Assembly (NCBI RefSeq): GCF_018274385.1
Contig: NZ_JAAFYZ010000048.1
Location: 1 to 56,314, forward strand
DNA from: Catenulispora pinistramenti
GTDB lineage: Bacteria > Actinomycetota > Actinomycetes > Streptomycetales > Catenulisporaceae
Direction: 5' to 3'
Length of the DNA stretch: 56,314 nt
This document shows positions 40,727 through 52,600 of the stretch, one piece after another (within the stretch, counting starts at the first letter, position 1; every line of letters begins with the position of its first letter). The notes beneath the pieces were generated by a model. The model did no database searches. It saw only the letters and a list, made by a program, of their open reading frames with translations, and was not told the origin of the DNA. A program made the position numbers and the translations under genes.

Positions 40727-41293
40727 ATGGGTGAACGCGCTGTGCATGATCATCCCGCCATCATCGTCGATGACCTCCCGGCTCCGGCCGGAGTCCTGGC
40801 TGCCGGGCTTGAGGATGCTTTGGTCGGCGAAGGCTGGGGGCAGCCGGTCCACGACTTCCTCATGGGCTCGCACGGGGTTACCTTCAAGTACCCCGAACGG
40901 CGCTTGCGTCTGTATATCGTCGACGGACCCGGGCGGCCGACCCGTTGCGATCTTGAATGTGACGACGTGGATGGCCCGTGGTCGGTGATGATCATCGGCC
41001 CGACAGTCGGCGGACTTCAGGCCGCTTCCCGTGTCGCCTGCGCTGAGACGCGCGACACCGAGGCCGATCTGGTCGTTTCGCTGCGCGTCGCCGGCTGGGC
41101 GGTGGATTTGCGGCCGAACAGGCCCGATGAGCGCCCGTGGGCCACTCGTCCGGATCGGAGACGCTACGTGGCCAGGGTGCCGGGAAGGACAGGCGGTCGT
41201 GCCAGCGAATGGTATGTCCAGGGCGCCGGCCTCGATGTGAACGCCAGCGGGTCCACTCCGTACGCCGTCGTGGCTGCGCTGGCCCTGTCTTGA
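40727..41293 (+). CDS. Hypothetical 188-aa protein
   Basis: A complete frame from ATG to TGA with normal codon bias. The N-terminus (HPAIIVDDLPAPAGVLAAGL) and centre (TFKYPERRLRLYIVDGPGRP, then DGPWSVMIIGPTVGG) alternate beta strands and helices. VSLRVAGWAVDLRPN is near residue 122. It has no signal or membrane segment and no family I recognise. The start lies 3 nt from the opposite-strand GTG, so that minus-strand gene probably starts further in. Gene-poor repeat DNA follows. Confidence 0.6.
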   Translation: MGERAVHDHPAIIVDDLPAPAGVLAAGLEDALVGEGWGQPVHDFLMGSHGVTFKYPERRLRLYIVDGPGRPTRCDLECDDVDGPWSVMIIGPTVGGLQAASRVACAETRDTEADLVVSLRVAGWAVDLRPNRPDERPWATRPDRRRYVARVPGRTGGRASEWYVQGAGLDVNASGSTPYAVVAALALS

Positions 41294-41337
41294 CCTCGCG
41301 GTACATCCCGCGCCGTCCGGCACGCGTGGCGTGGGAG

Positions 41338-41564
41338 TCCCGAGTGGAGATCCAGAATGCGGCTGACCTGCGGTGTCCTTCAAGATCGAGATCGTGTGCG
41401 CGTATGTGCCGCGGACAGCCGTAAACGATCGTGGACAGTCGGGCAGAGCCGGGTGGCTCGTGATGGCGGGGTCTCGTTCGGAATCAACAGATTGAGGTAA
41501 GAAAAAAGGGCCTTGACCTGGTAATCTCCTGGTCAAGGCCGCAAATTTTCATTCTGTTATGAGT

Positions 41565-41576
<12 letters not shown>
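41338..41576. repeat. Right copy of the 40-kb-spaced direct repeat
   Basis: The counterpart of 1068-1230: block A at 41338-41432 and block B at 41507-41576, with a roughly 70-nt insertion between them (41433-41502) and scattered substitutions. Block B is the terminator plus downstream flank of the tRNA half that follows at 41565. Confidence 0.7.
41501..41540 (-). terminator. Intrinsic terminator of the tRNA locus
   Basis: On the minus strand GGCCTTGACC, a 12-nt loop and GGTCAAGGCC are followed by CTTTTTTC. This is a textbook Rho-independent terminator about 25 nt after the tRNA 3' end. Relative to the left copy the fifth base pair changed from C-G to T-A on both sides. Confidence 0.85.
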
Positions 41577-41610
<34 letters not shown>

Positions 41611-41621
41611 ATACCTTTCCA

Positions 41622-41631
41622 CCTGTACAGG
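41622..41631. other. 10-bp perfect palindrome beside the tRNA scar
   Basis: CCTGTACAGG is self-complementary and lies 11 bp beyond the truncated tRNA, inside the putative imported DNA. It could be a recombinase arm site or a spurious palindrome. Confidence 0.3.
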
Positions 41632-42176
41632 CACCCTGACCTGCGGCGAGCGGACCATTGAAGTCGGCTCGTGGGCAAGTTTTGCCGCGTATGTGCCGCG
41701 TTCTGTAGACGACATGAGTGCTGCGAAGAGCGGAGCTTCAGAAGTCGGCAACGGCGCGGAGAGGGACGACCATCCCTGCGTGGGCAGCGAGGCTGTAACC
41801 CCCCAGTTGAGCCGGTCGGACCGTGTGATCTCCAGCTGTTGGCAACCGGGGTCCGAGGCCCTGGGATTCTCATCGCTCCGCAAGTCGTCCAGCAGATTGC
41901 TAGACCGCGTTCTCCTACCGGAGTACGGGTGGCTTGACCTGCTTGGACACGTCACGACGGAGCAGAACCGCTACGGAACTCAGAACGCGTCGCGTCAGGC
42001 GGTAGGCCATCGACAGGAACATCCCGTCAGGATCTCGACCCGACGACCACGGGTTGCAACTGACCAGGTCGCAGGCACAATCGTGTTTCCGAGCCCCACA
42101 CGGTGGCCGAGTTTCGGTTCAGGGTCCTTGTAACGATTGGTCCACGGGAGAAGTCAGACTCTACCCACGGGGCTCG
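41632..42176. other. Gene-free stretch at the left end of the presumed integrated segment
   Basis: A minus-strand frame at 41599-41955 has no recognisable domain. GCCGCGTATGTGCCGCG (41684-41700) repeats a core also present in both 40-kb repeats (about 1117-1131 and 41399-41413). No integrase is recognisable. Confidence 0.4.
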
Positions 42177-42213
42177 ATCATGTGGTTGAGATACCTTGTC
42201 TCAACCACATGAT
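42177..42213. repeat. 15-bp perfect inverted repeat with 7-nt loop
   Basis: ATCATGTGGTTGAGA (42177-42191) and TCTCAACCACATGAT (42199-42213) are exact inverses around TACCTTG. It directly abuts the winged-helix fragment. It may be a terminator, a mobile-element end pair or an operator. Confidence 0.7.
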
Positions 42214-42366
42214 CCGGACTGCAAGGTCAAGGAAGTCGGAACGGTGCTGGGCCTGCCGGTCGAGGAGCGCGGCAAGCTGGAGCCGCTGCGCGGGAAGATG
42301 AACAAGCTCGCCGACCGCGGCTGGCTGCGCAAACTCGGCGACGGCCGGTTCGCGATCGCGTTCTGA
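42214..42366 (+). pseudogene. C-terminal fragment of a winged-helix-like protein
   Basis: About 50 codons without a proper start encode VKEVGTVLGLPVEERG, LEPLRGKMNKLADRGWL and GDGRFAIAF before TGA. The pattern (helix, helix, basic turn, GRF strand) resembles a small winged helix. The upstream part is replaced by the inverted repeat at 42177-42213. Confidence 0.5.
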
Positions 42367-42856
42367 GGTGCTCTGGCAGCACTCCTTACCGGCGCGGGAT
42401 CACATGCGGGTCGTTAAATAGCCGTTGACCTGCACGTGAACACGGGGGTGCGTCACGTGGTCGGCGGCTGTGGGGACGCGGGACCGTGCCTCGGGCCGCT
42501 CGGTGTCGTCCCGCACACGGACGATTATGCGGACGCTTATACGACTACAAACCGGGCGGCCTCGAACGGCGTTCGGTAAGGGATGCCATCCCAACTACGA
42601 ACCGGCCTCGATTCGATCTCCCTGAGCATCATCTGCACCCCTACAGCATCAACGCATCACCGCGCCAGCCCCCGACCCTACTGGGCTTTGGGCGGCCGGC
42701 ATCGGCCCGGCTGGCTCCGGCATGACCACCGAATGCTGCCGTTGCCAACATCAGCACCTTGCCACTGCTCACAACGAACGCCGGTCGCCGGGAATAGCTC
42801 ACTGCGCGCTTGTCAAAGGCGTGCTATTCGATTGATTGTGACGAGCGGCCGGGGAA
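42367..42856. other. Gene-free stretch
   Basis: About 490 bp with no frame of convincing codon use, no RNA gene and no repeat noticed. It appears to be degraded intergenic DNA. Confidence 0.4.
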
Positions 42857-43351
42857 TTAGTTGACGAGCTTCCTAATTGCTGCACTGACATTAAGGCTGG
42901 ACAACTCCGATTGGTTGGTCAGCACAGCGGTGTTTGCCCTGCGCTGAGCAGACCCGATGACGACGAAACGGGTCTCTGGATGGTAGGCGGCTGCATCGTC
43001 CGCTGCCTGCGCAGGTCCATTTCCGACTGCGACGATTACAAGACAATTTTGCTGAAGGATGCCGCTCAGGTAGGAGTCGGCATCCGGCGCCTTCGGCGGT
43101 ATCGTCGTTCGTTGGATGTTGATGCCACCACCTTTGGCGAAATCCTGCATTCCCGCCCACGCGGTCTGTGCGGCGGGGGATCCGTCGGTGAGCAGGCAGA
43201 CTCGTTTGTTCGCCGCGACTGTGCTCACCGGTTTGGGCGGCACCGGGGCGTGGCGCGATCCCGAACGTGCGGCCATCACGGCGACAGCGCCGCCGACGAC
43301 AGCGATGGCCAAAAGTCCCCCCAAGGCGCCTCGGCGGCTCAGGCGTGGCAC
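42857..43351 (-). CDS. Membrane-anchored mini protein resembling half of a BMP-family binding protein
   Basis: A 164-aa protein with a basic start (MPRLSRRG) and one hydrophobic segment (ALGGLLAIAVVGGAVAVMA), without a lipobox Cys, so probably N-terminally anchored outside. Then KRVCLLTDGSPAAQTAW, FAKGGGINIQRTTIPP, QNCLVIVAVGNGPAQAADDA and HPETRFVVIGSAQR follow the alternating strand-helix pattern of BMP/periplasmic-binding N-lobes. The second lobe is missing, since BMP proteins are about 330-350 aa. It is divergent from the Rhs gene. A sensor or ligand-binding role is a guess. Confidence 0.6.
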   Translation of the reverse strand: MPRLSRRGALGGLLAIAVVGGAVAVMAARSGSRHAPVPPKPVSTVAANKRVCLLTDGSPAAQTAWAGMQDFAKGGGINIQRTTIPPKAPDADSYLSGILQQNCLVIVAVGNGPAQAADDAAAYHPETRFVVIGSAQRRANTAVLTNQSELSSLNVSAAIRKLVN

Positions 43352-43462
43352 GGTTCACCGATGCTTCGATCGATTGTCACGGGTTCCATGCCTACCGCAA
43401 CGGCATGGCCTTCGCAACTGATCTACCAGGCGCTCTAGGTGTTAGAACGCGGCGAGCGTCTT

Positions 43463-43494
43463 CGAACATAGTAACGATATCGTAACGATGTTCG
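43463..43494 (+). promoter_or_regulatory. Paired TAACGAT repeats within an inverted repeat upstream of the Rhs gene
   Basis: CGAACAT (43463-43469) and ATGTTCG (43488-43494) are inverted. Between and overlapping them TAACGAT occurs twice (43472, 43483) with an 11-bp period. This is the layout of a response-regulator or activator site, about 115 bp before the Rhs start. Confidence 0.5.
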
Positions 43495-43609
43495 ATCTCT
43501 GACATTCTGCGGCGTGACTGACTCTGAAGCGCTCAATTACGATCAGCCCGCGAACGGGGCGCTCGACAAGTTGCACGTGTTGTTTGGCACATGGAAAACG
43601 AGGGCTCCG

Positions 43610-46600
43610 ATGCGTGTACTTGGCGTGCGTTCGATCGTCCGGCGTTCAGTGGCTCGCTTCGGCGTCGTTGGGCTGACGGTGACTGTGGGCTTGTCCCCGA
43701 CGTTGACGCAGGCGGCGCAGGTGCCGGGCTACGTGTGGGGCTTCTCGCAGAGTGATCATGGCGGCTCGCCGGCCACACCAAAACAGCCGTCTGGGACGGC
43801 CGTCGGCAAGGCGCACTACGTGCCGGCTAGCGCTACTCGGGCTACCAGCGGGGCGAAGGGCCATCCGGCTGGTAAATCGCCATATGAGCTGCCGGCCGAC
43901 AAGCCGCATGCGAAGACCTCGAAGCCCCGCACCTCAGACGCCCCGAAGGCTGCAACGCCGGTAGCGACGCGGGCAGTGACATCGGCCGCGGCGGGGAAGA
44001 GCAGCTTTGACGCGACGGCGAGTGTGCGGCAGGACCGCATGGGTAATGCTCAGACGGCCGTCTTCAAGAACCCCGACGGTACGTACACCGCTCGCCTTTA
44101 CCCCGTACGCACCCAATATCAGCTGCCTGATGCATCGTGGGCGCCGATCGACCTGACGCTCGTCGTCGGGGCGGACGGGCGTCTGCACCGGCGTGCTGAC
44201 TCCATGGATACAAGCTTCGCGGCTACTGCCGACGGGCCCGAACTGATGGCCCTCAACACCGATGCAAAACATGGCGTGTCGTTCTCACTTGCGAGCGCGC
44301 AGTCTGTCGCCGGTCAAACGACTGGTGACGCAGAGACCTACCACGGTGTCGCGGCCGGGGCAGACCTGACGTTGAAGACTGACGTATCCGGAGTGAAGGA
44401 GAGCCTGGTCCTCCAGAACTCGTCAGCTCCGACGACGTGGATCTTTCCCTTCCAGGCCAAGGGGCTGTCCGCGAAGCTGGATACAGGTACTGGTGATGTG
44501 GACTTCGTGGACGCGAACGGCGCGACAGCCATACGAGTACCACATGGATCGATGACGGACTCGAAAATCGATCCGGTCTCGAACGATCCGGCGTGGTCGG
44601 GCGGCGTCACCTACAGCCTCGTTACCTATCAGGGGTCGCCAGCCCTGCAGGTCAGCCTGGACAAGGCTTGGCTCACTGACCCGCGGCGGGTCTTTCCGGT
44701 CACCGTGGATCCAACCTCGATGAACGACACCGCGGACACCTTCGTCGAGACTGTCGATAACACAGGCAACAACGAGGCTTCGCCTATCTTGAAGGTCGGC
44801 TCCTACGATGGCGGGTCCCACAAGGCAGCCTCCTTCCTCTCGTTCGCCTACTTCCAGTCGATGTTCAGCAATGATTGGATCAGGGGAACGTGGCTGAACC
44901 TCTACGATGCGTTTGACACGACTTGTCGAGCCGAGAATGTCTACGTTTCGCCGGTCACTGGGCCGTGGTCGGCGGGAGCGATTTCCGAGGCAGCCAATGG
45001 CTATCCCGGTGCGCCGATCGGGAACGCCTTCGGTGTTGCGGCCTTTGATAAGAGCCCGAAATGCCTAGGAACCAGCGGGACCGCAAACTGGGAGCAGATT
45101 GGACTGGACTCGTCCACCTTCGACCATTACGCGCACGGGTCCAGCTTCTATGGCCTGGCGGTCTGGGCGGACACTACAGGTAGTACCACGTCGTGGAAGG
45201 AGTTTGCGTCCAACCACAGTGCCAACGTCCCGTACTTGAGCGTTGACTACAGTCCTTACGCAGTGCTCTGGGGGGCGCTGCCAGCTTGGACTACGACGCC
45301 GACCGCCTTGCAAGGCGGGGCTATCCAGGTGCCCGTGGAGAACTGGGGCTACGACACCTGGACTCCGTCCAACGGTTACGTCTTGCACTGGACGCAGACG
45401 AACAACGCGAACGGCGATGTCCTGGCATCCGGCAATGCGGCCATGTCATCCAACATCGGACCGCAACAGTCGGGGAGCGTCACACTGACGCTCCCGCCAC
45501 AACCAGCCGGCATCACCGTGGGTGTTTCCCTCGACATGTGGGCGCCGGGAAGCGTCGCCTTTTCGAGCTACCTCGTTCCCACAGAGGCTTTCACGTATAC
45601 CGGGGCGGATATCGCTCCACAGATCGACGGGGAAGCGCCGGCGTCGAACGTCACCTTGACCTCGACGCCGACCCTCATCGCGTACGGCCATGATCCGGAC
45701 AACTACCCATCTGCGCTTCAGTTCGGGTTCTGGGTATGCCCATCTACGGCGACTTGGCCGACGGGCTGTATCTCGTCGGGTTGGCTGCCAGACGGGCAGA
45801 ATGGTTGGAAGCTTCCGGCCGGAAGCTTGGCCTATGGCAAGCCGTATTATTGGATCACTCAAGACTACGACGGCGCGGCAACCAGCTGGCCGAGCCAGCC
45901 CGCATGGTTTACGACGGCCGTGGACCAGCCGGTGGTGACGTCACATCTGGCCCAGAACACCGACAATCACGGTTACGACCCCGAGTCCGGGAACTACACG
46001 ACCGCCGCTACGGACCTGACTGTGCCCGGTTCGGGGATGCCGTTGCAGGTCGAGCGCACCTATAACAGCCTGGATCCACGGACTTCTGGCGCGTTCGGCG
46101 CATCCTGGTCCTCAGTCTTTGACATGCAGGCGGCCGTCGACAGCGACGGTACCGGCAACGTCGTCGTCACCTATCCCACTGGGCAGGCGGTCCGCTTCGG
46201 GTACAACCCGGATGGTAGCTTCACCGCGCCGTCGGGCCGGTTCGCGACGCTCACCGCCAACGGTTCGACCGGTTACACCCTGGTCGACAAAGACGGCACC
46301 ACCTACGTGTTCAGCGGAGCCTCGGGCGCATCGGTCTTCCCAGTCTCGTCGATCACGGACCATTCCGGCCACGGTGAGTCGTTCACCTACACAGGCGGTC
46401 AGGTGTCTACGGTGACGAACCTGGTGTCGGGTCGTGCGCTGCACTTCACCTGGGGCACGCCCGCCGGTGCCAGTTCGCCGCATGTAGCTTCTGTGGCGAC
46501 GGACCCGTTGAGCGGTACGGACCAGACCACCGCCATTACCGCCACCTACGGCTACACCGGCGACGATTTGACCTCGTTCTGTTTGCCGAAGCTCCAGACA

Positions 46601-49600
46601 GGGTGTACTGGCTACACCTATGAGAGCGGGTCCCACGACCGTTCGGTAACGCTAGACGCTGACCCGGACTCTTACTGGAGGCTCGACGATCCAGTGGGGT
46701 CCTCGCTGGCCTCCAGTCAGGTCATAGCCAACGAAGGATCCGACAACGCGACCTCGGTGAGCGCGACGTTCGGGGCCGCCGGCCCCACTGGGACTGCTAC
46801 TGCGGCGGGGTTCGACGGCTCGACATCCTTCGTGCAGCTGCCCAACGGCCAGGTGGAGGGGACGACATATCTGACATTGCAGCTGTGGTTCAAGACCTCT
46901 ACGACTGGCGTGGCGCAAATGCTCTACGCAACCGGCCACGACCCAGCAAACACTCCCAATCCCGGCGGCGGCGCGATGCCAGTGCTGTACGTCGGGACCA
47001 ACGGTAAGTTGTACGGACACTTCTGGAACAACACGGTTGTCAGCATGACCTCGTACGGGACCGTCACGGACGGGGCCTGGCACCAGGTGGTGCTCACCGC
47101 GTCCGGTACTAGCCAGGCCCTATATGTCGATGGTGACCTGGCCGGAACTGAGAGCGGCCAGTTGGCCAACATCGATCCCTATGACATAGTCGGCGCAGGT
47201 GTGTTCAACAACAATGGCTGGCCCGCGGCGCCCGGGGGCAACGTGTGGTCCCACTTCAACGGGCAGATCAGTGATGTCGCGTTCTACCAACGTGCGCTGT
47301 CGGGGACGCAGGTCGCGCAGCTGTATTCTGCGGTGAAGGTGCCGTCCTCGTTGCTGACCCAGGTCAAGCTCCCGTCCGGAAACATCGAGGCGGCTCCCGC
47401 GTACGACACCGAGATTGACCGGCTGACTCAGGTTACCGACGCCAACGGCTCGGTGTGGGGCGTCGGCCGGGCGACGGTGAGTGGGACGTCCAGCGTGTAC
47501 CGATCAGCAGTCATGGGTTCGAGCCCTTATGGCTACTGGCGGCTGGGCGACGCTGGCGGTACGACCGCGGCCGACCAGACCTCCGGCAGTGTTGGCCAGC
47601 CTTCTGCCTACAGCAACGTGACTTTGGGTGTGCAGGGACCGTTTGGGCCAAACGACAACACTGCGGCACAGTTCAACGGTACGAACTCGAACCTGCTGCT
47701 GCAAACGCCCGTCGCCGCCCCGAGGACGCCCGCCGCCGTCGAGATGTGGTTCTCGACGACCAAACCCGGCGTACTGCTGTCAGCGTCTGCTGACGCGATC
47801 ACCGCCACCACCACGACTAACTCATACACCCCGACTCTGTACGTGGGCACCGACGGGAAGCTGTACGGCCAGTTCCACGAGTCCGATAACTCCAGCGCGC
47901 CCATAGTTACTTCGTCCCCGGTCACCGACGGCAAGTGGCACCACGTCGTGATTTCCACAGATGGGCTCATGCAGGAGCTCTACCTGGACGGTGCGCAGGT
48001 CGGGACGATGACTGGCTCGGGCTGGATCGGTGATGCCGGCACCAGGTACATGTATGTCGGTGCGGGTTTCATTGGCGGGAAGTGGCCTGCCCAGGCACAC
48101 CAGAGCACGACCGACGCCACTGGCTACCCGAGTTTCTTCAGCGGCTCGGTCGCAGAGGTCGCCTACTATGAGCACCAGCTCACGCCCGCCGACGTCACAG
48201 CGCATTTCAAAGCGTTTGGTAGCTCCGTGTCGCACACAGCGCCGACTATGCGCGTGGAGATCACAGACCCGACGGGCAAGCCACTCACATACACATACGA
48301 TCCATTCAGCGGGGGTCGTTTGCTGACTGCGTCTGATGCACTCGGCGCGACTACTACTTACGGGTATGACGCAGCTGGTTTTCTGAACACCGTGACCGAC
48401 CCTAACGGCGATATCGTCACTACCGGTCACGATATCCGTGGCAACACTGTGTCGAAGACTACCTGCCAAAGCCTGGCACATGGAAATTGTGGCACGGCCT
48501 ACTACACGTACTACCCGGACGACACGTCTACCTCGCTGACGCCCGATCCGCGTAACGACCAGATGACAACATTCCGGGACGCCAACTCTAGCGACCCATC
48601 GGATCCCACGTACCTGACCCGTTACACCTACGACGCCGCTGGGGACCTGACCTCTACGACCACACCGGCGGTCTCTGGGTTCCCACTAGGCAAGACTCAG
48701 ACCACCGTTTTTACCGACGGTTCGGCGGCTTTCCCGGCAGCGGACTCGGGTAATGAGCCGGCTGGGCTGATTGATCATACAGCTACCCCGAACGGGGCTG
48801 TGACCAAATACCGGTACTTCCATAACGGTGACGTGGCCTCCGTGACTGATGCGGCGGGTTTGGTTACCAAGTATGCGTATGATGCTATTGGAAGGGTCCT
48901 CGCTAAGACGCAGATCAGTGACACCTACCCGGCAGGTTTGGTCACCAGTTACACCTACGACGCTGCCAGTCGCGTCCTGACCGAGACCGATCCCGCTACG
49001 GGCGACAGGGTCAGCGGGGTGACCCATACCGCGCTTACCACAACCGTCTATGGGCCGGACGGCCAGGCGACATCGGTGACTGTCAGCGACGCTACCGGTG
49101 GGGACAAATCCCGGCAGACGATTAACGTCTACGACAGCTCAGATCGGCTCCACACAACAACGGACCCCACCGGTGCAGTCAGCACCTATGGATACGATGC
49201 TTATGGCAACCGGAGCCAGGTTATCGACGCCGCCGGCAACGAGACTGATCAGTTATTCGACCCGGATGACCGCCTGCTTGCCACCACGTTGCACAACTAC
49301 ACGGGCGATCCAGTCCACCCCAGCGCGGCAACGAATCTCGTACGTGAGTCGCGGGCGTACGACCCTGCTGGGCGGTTGGCGTCCGTCACCGACGCCATGG
49401 GCCGGACTACCCAGTACACGTATTTCGACAACGGTCTGTTGCAGAAGACATTTCACCCGGACCCGGCTTCGACCACCGGGGGCGGGACGGTTGCCGAAGA
49501 GCGAATCTACGACAACGTAGGAAACACAACTGCGGACTGCAACTTCGACTGTCAGACTCCGGCCTCTGGGAATTTTTATTCCGGCAACAGCTACACCCAG

Positions 49601-52600
49601 AACGTCTACGACGCATCCAACCTGCTCACTAGTTCGGCAACTAAGTCCGGAATAGACAGTGACGGCTACGACATCCTGCGCGATGCCTCCTACTCCTACG
49701 ACCCGGACGACCACCAGACCGCAGTGACCACCTCCAGCACCGACAACGCGACGGTCGACACCACCGACTACACCTATGACCCGCTTGGACGTGTCACGAG
49801 TAAGACTGTCCAGGACTCCAACAACGCCCAGTCATGGAGCGCATCGCTGGGCGGCAAGTGGAACCTCGACGACAATTCCACCGCGACTGTTCCGGACGGG
49901 TCTGTCGAGAATCACCCGGGCACGCTTACCGGCAACGTGGTGTGGTCGTCCGGCATGACCGGCAACAGCACTAGCTCCGCGCAATTTGACGGCACGCCCG
50001 GCGAGTCCATCACCACCAACGGACCGGCGGTCGACACCAGCAAACCGTTCACCGTTTCCGCCTGGGTCTATCTGAATGACACTGCCAGCGACCACCCTGC
50101 CCTGACCCAGGACGGTACGAACGGCGGAGTTGGCTTCTGGCTTGGCTATGACCACGTCTTGAATGCTTGGTGCTTCACCACGGACAATGGCGACACCGCT
50201 ATCCCGTTAAGTTCGTCCTCCGCATCCTCGCCAGCCGGCTCGGTCCAGACAGGCGTGTGGACGCACCTTGTGGCAGCGTACGACGGTACCCGCGTGAATC
50301 TCTACGTCGACGGCAATTGGCAGTCCCGCGCGGATAATTGGCCTACCGGCTTCGACACCACCGGTCCTGTCCAGATCGGCGGAGCCCCGAATGGTCAGTC
50401 CTTCAGCGGCAACATTGAGAAGGTCAGTATTTACAACCGCTCGCTGTCCTGGAATGAGATTGTCGCGCTCTATGACGGCGCTGTCTCGGCTGGTCCGGGG
50501 CTCAACGGACTGGCTGGCAGTTGGCCGCTGACTTCCGAGTACACCTATACGGCTAAGGACACCTCAGCATCCGGCGACCAGCACGGCTACGACGCGAGCC
50601 CCGGGTATTTCGAAGACATCCTCTGGTCGCCCGAGCACGGGGGTTCCGCAGTGTTCGATGGCGCCAACATGGCGCTCGAGGCTAACAACACCCTGAATAC
50701 CGGATCCGGACAGAGCTTCACCGTCACCGCCTGGGCCAAACTCACATCCACCGCAGGCACTGCGGACATTGTTTCCCAGAGCGGCACGCAGACCTCGGGA
50801 TTTGACCTCCAGTACGACAGCACTGACAAGGCCTGGTCCTTCTCCCGCGCCACTCAAGACGTCGCGAATCCTACGGTCGTCCGTGCTCATGCGAGCTCGC
50901 CTCCTGCGCTGGGCGTATGGACACACTTGGCCGGTGTCTATGACGCGACGACAAACACACTGACCCTCTATGTGAACGGCAGTCTCGCCGGGACGGCGAC
51001 CGACACCACGCCGATTGCGTCCACCGGAAGCCTCGTGATCGGACGTGGACAGAACAACGCAGCACCGGCCTATTGGTTCGCCGGAAAGATATCCGGCGTC
51101 CAGGCGTACTACCGCGCACTTTCGGCCACCGAGATCGGGACCATCTACTCGGGTGGTTCTCTCCTGAAGCCGACGAACGTACTGACCACCACCTGGACGT
51201 TGGATCAGCGTGGCCTCGTGGTCGCCACTACCGACCCCCGCGGTAACGCGCCGGAGGCCACGAAGGCCGGCTACACCACCACCTACACCAACGACGAGGC
51301 CGGGCGCCGGGTCACCACCACGCTTCCGACGGTGAACGTCGAGACCGCTGGCGGCGCACCGGTAGCCACTCACCCCATGTCCCAAACCGGCTATGACAGC
51401 TTTGGCGACGCCGTGGAGGCCCAGGACCCGAACGGCAACATCACCGCCACCGCCTTCGACGGCGACGGCAGGACCACTGGAACAACCTCACCGCCCTACA
51501 CCGCACCCGGGACCACCACTGCGGTAACGAGCACAACCACGACCGATTACACCAGCATCGGTCAGGTCAAGGACGTGAAGGACCCTCTGGGCAACATCAC
51601 CAGCTTCACGTACGACCAGCTCGGCGACGCCGCAACCCGGACCGACCCGCCGATCGATGGGAACACCACCGGCGGCGTCTCGCACAACGTGTACTACCCC
51701 GACGGCCAGGTGCAAAGCAGTACCGATCCGACCGAGGCCCAGAGCCAGGCCACGTACGACTACATGGGCCGAGTGGCGACCAGTACCCAGATCGTGCGCC
51801 AGCCGACCGCACAGGCCGACACCACGACCTACGGCTACGACAGTCTGGGCGACGTCACCAGCGTCAAATCACCGTCAGGGGTCACCACCGGTGCCACGTA
51901 CGACGCCATTGGAGAGCGGCTGACATCGGTAGACGGTGCGGGCAACACCACCTACTACAACTACAACGAGACGGGTCTCCTGAACCAGATGGAGTTCCCC
52001 GACGGTACCTGGCAGGAAGTCGACTATGACCTCGCCAGCCGTCCCGTGACCGAGACCGACTATGACGCCAACAACGCAAAGATCCGATCCACCAGTATCG
52101 GCTATGACTTGGCAGGCAACAAGATCTGGACGAAGGACGCGCTGAACAACCAGACGACCTTCGCCTACGACGCCGCCGACAGACTCATCTCTCAGACCGA
52201 GCCGGTCACCGCGAATCACTCCATTACCACTACCTACGGCTATGACGCGGCCGGGAACAGCACACGCTACACCGACGGCAACGGCCAACCATGGACCACG
52301 ACATACAACACTTGGAATACACCGGAGTCCACGATCGAGCCGTCCACACCGGCTTTCCCGAACCTCGTCGACCGGACCACCACCCGGACATACGACAAGT
52401 CTGGCCGTCCGGCGACCATCACCGAACCCGGTGGAGTGGTCATCGGCCGATCCTTCGATGCCCTAGGTGACGTCACAAAGGAGACCGGGACGGGGGCTCA
52501 GGCGGCCACCGCCGATCACACCTACGGCTACGACACGGCAGGTCGAATGACCTCCGTGGCAGCGCCCGGCGGCACTGATGCCTTTACATTCGACGACCGC

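Noticed and set aside
40544..41536. 330-codon minus-strand frame across the hypothetical gene and right repeat
   Set aside because: It runs through non-coding repeat DNA and has no domain; the shorter plus-strand frame has better coding character.
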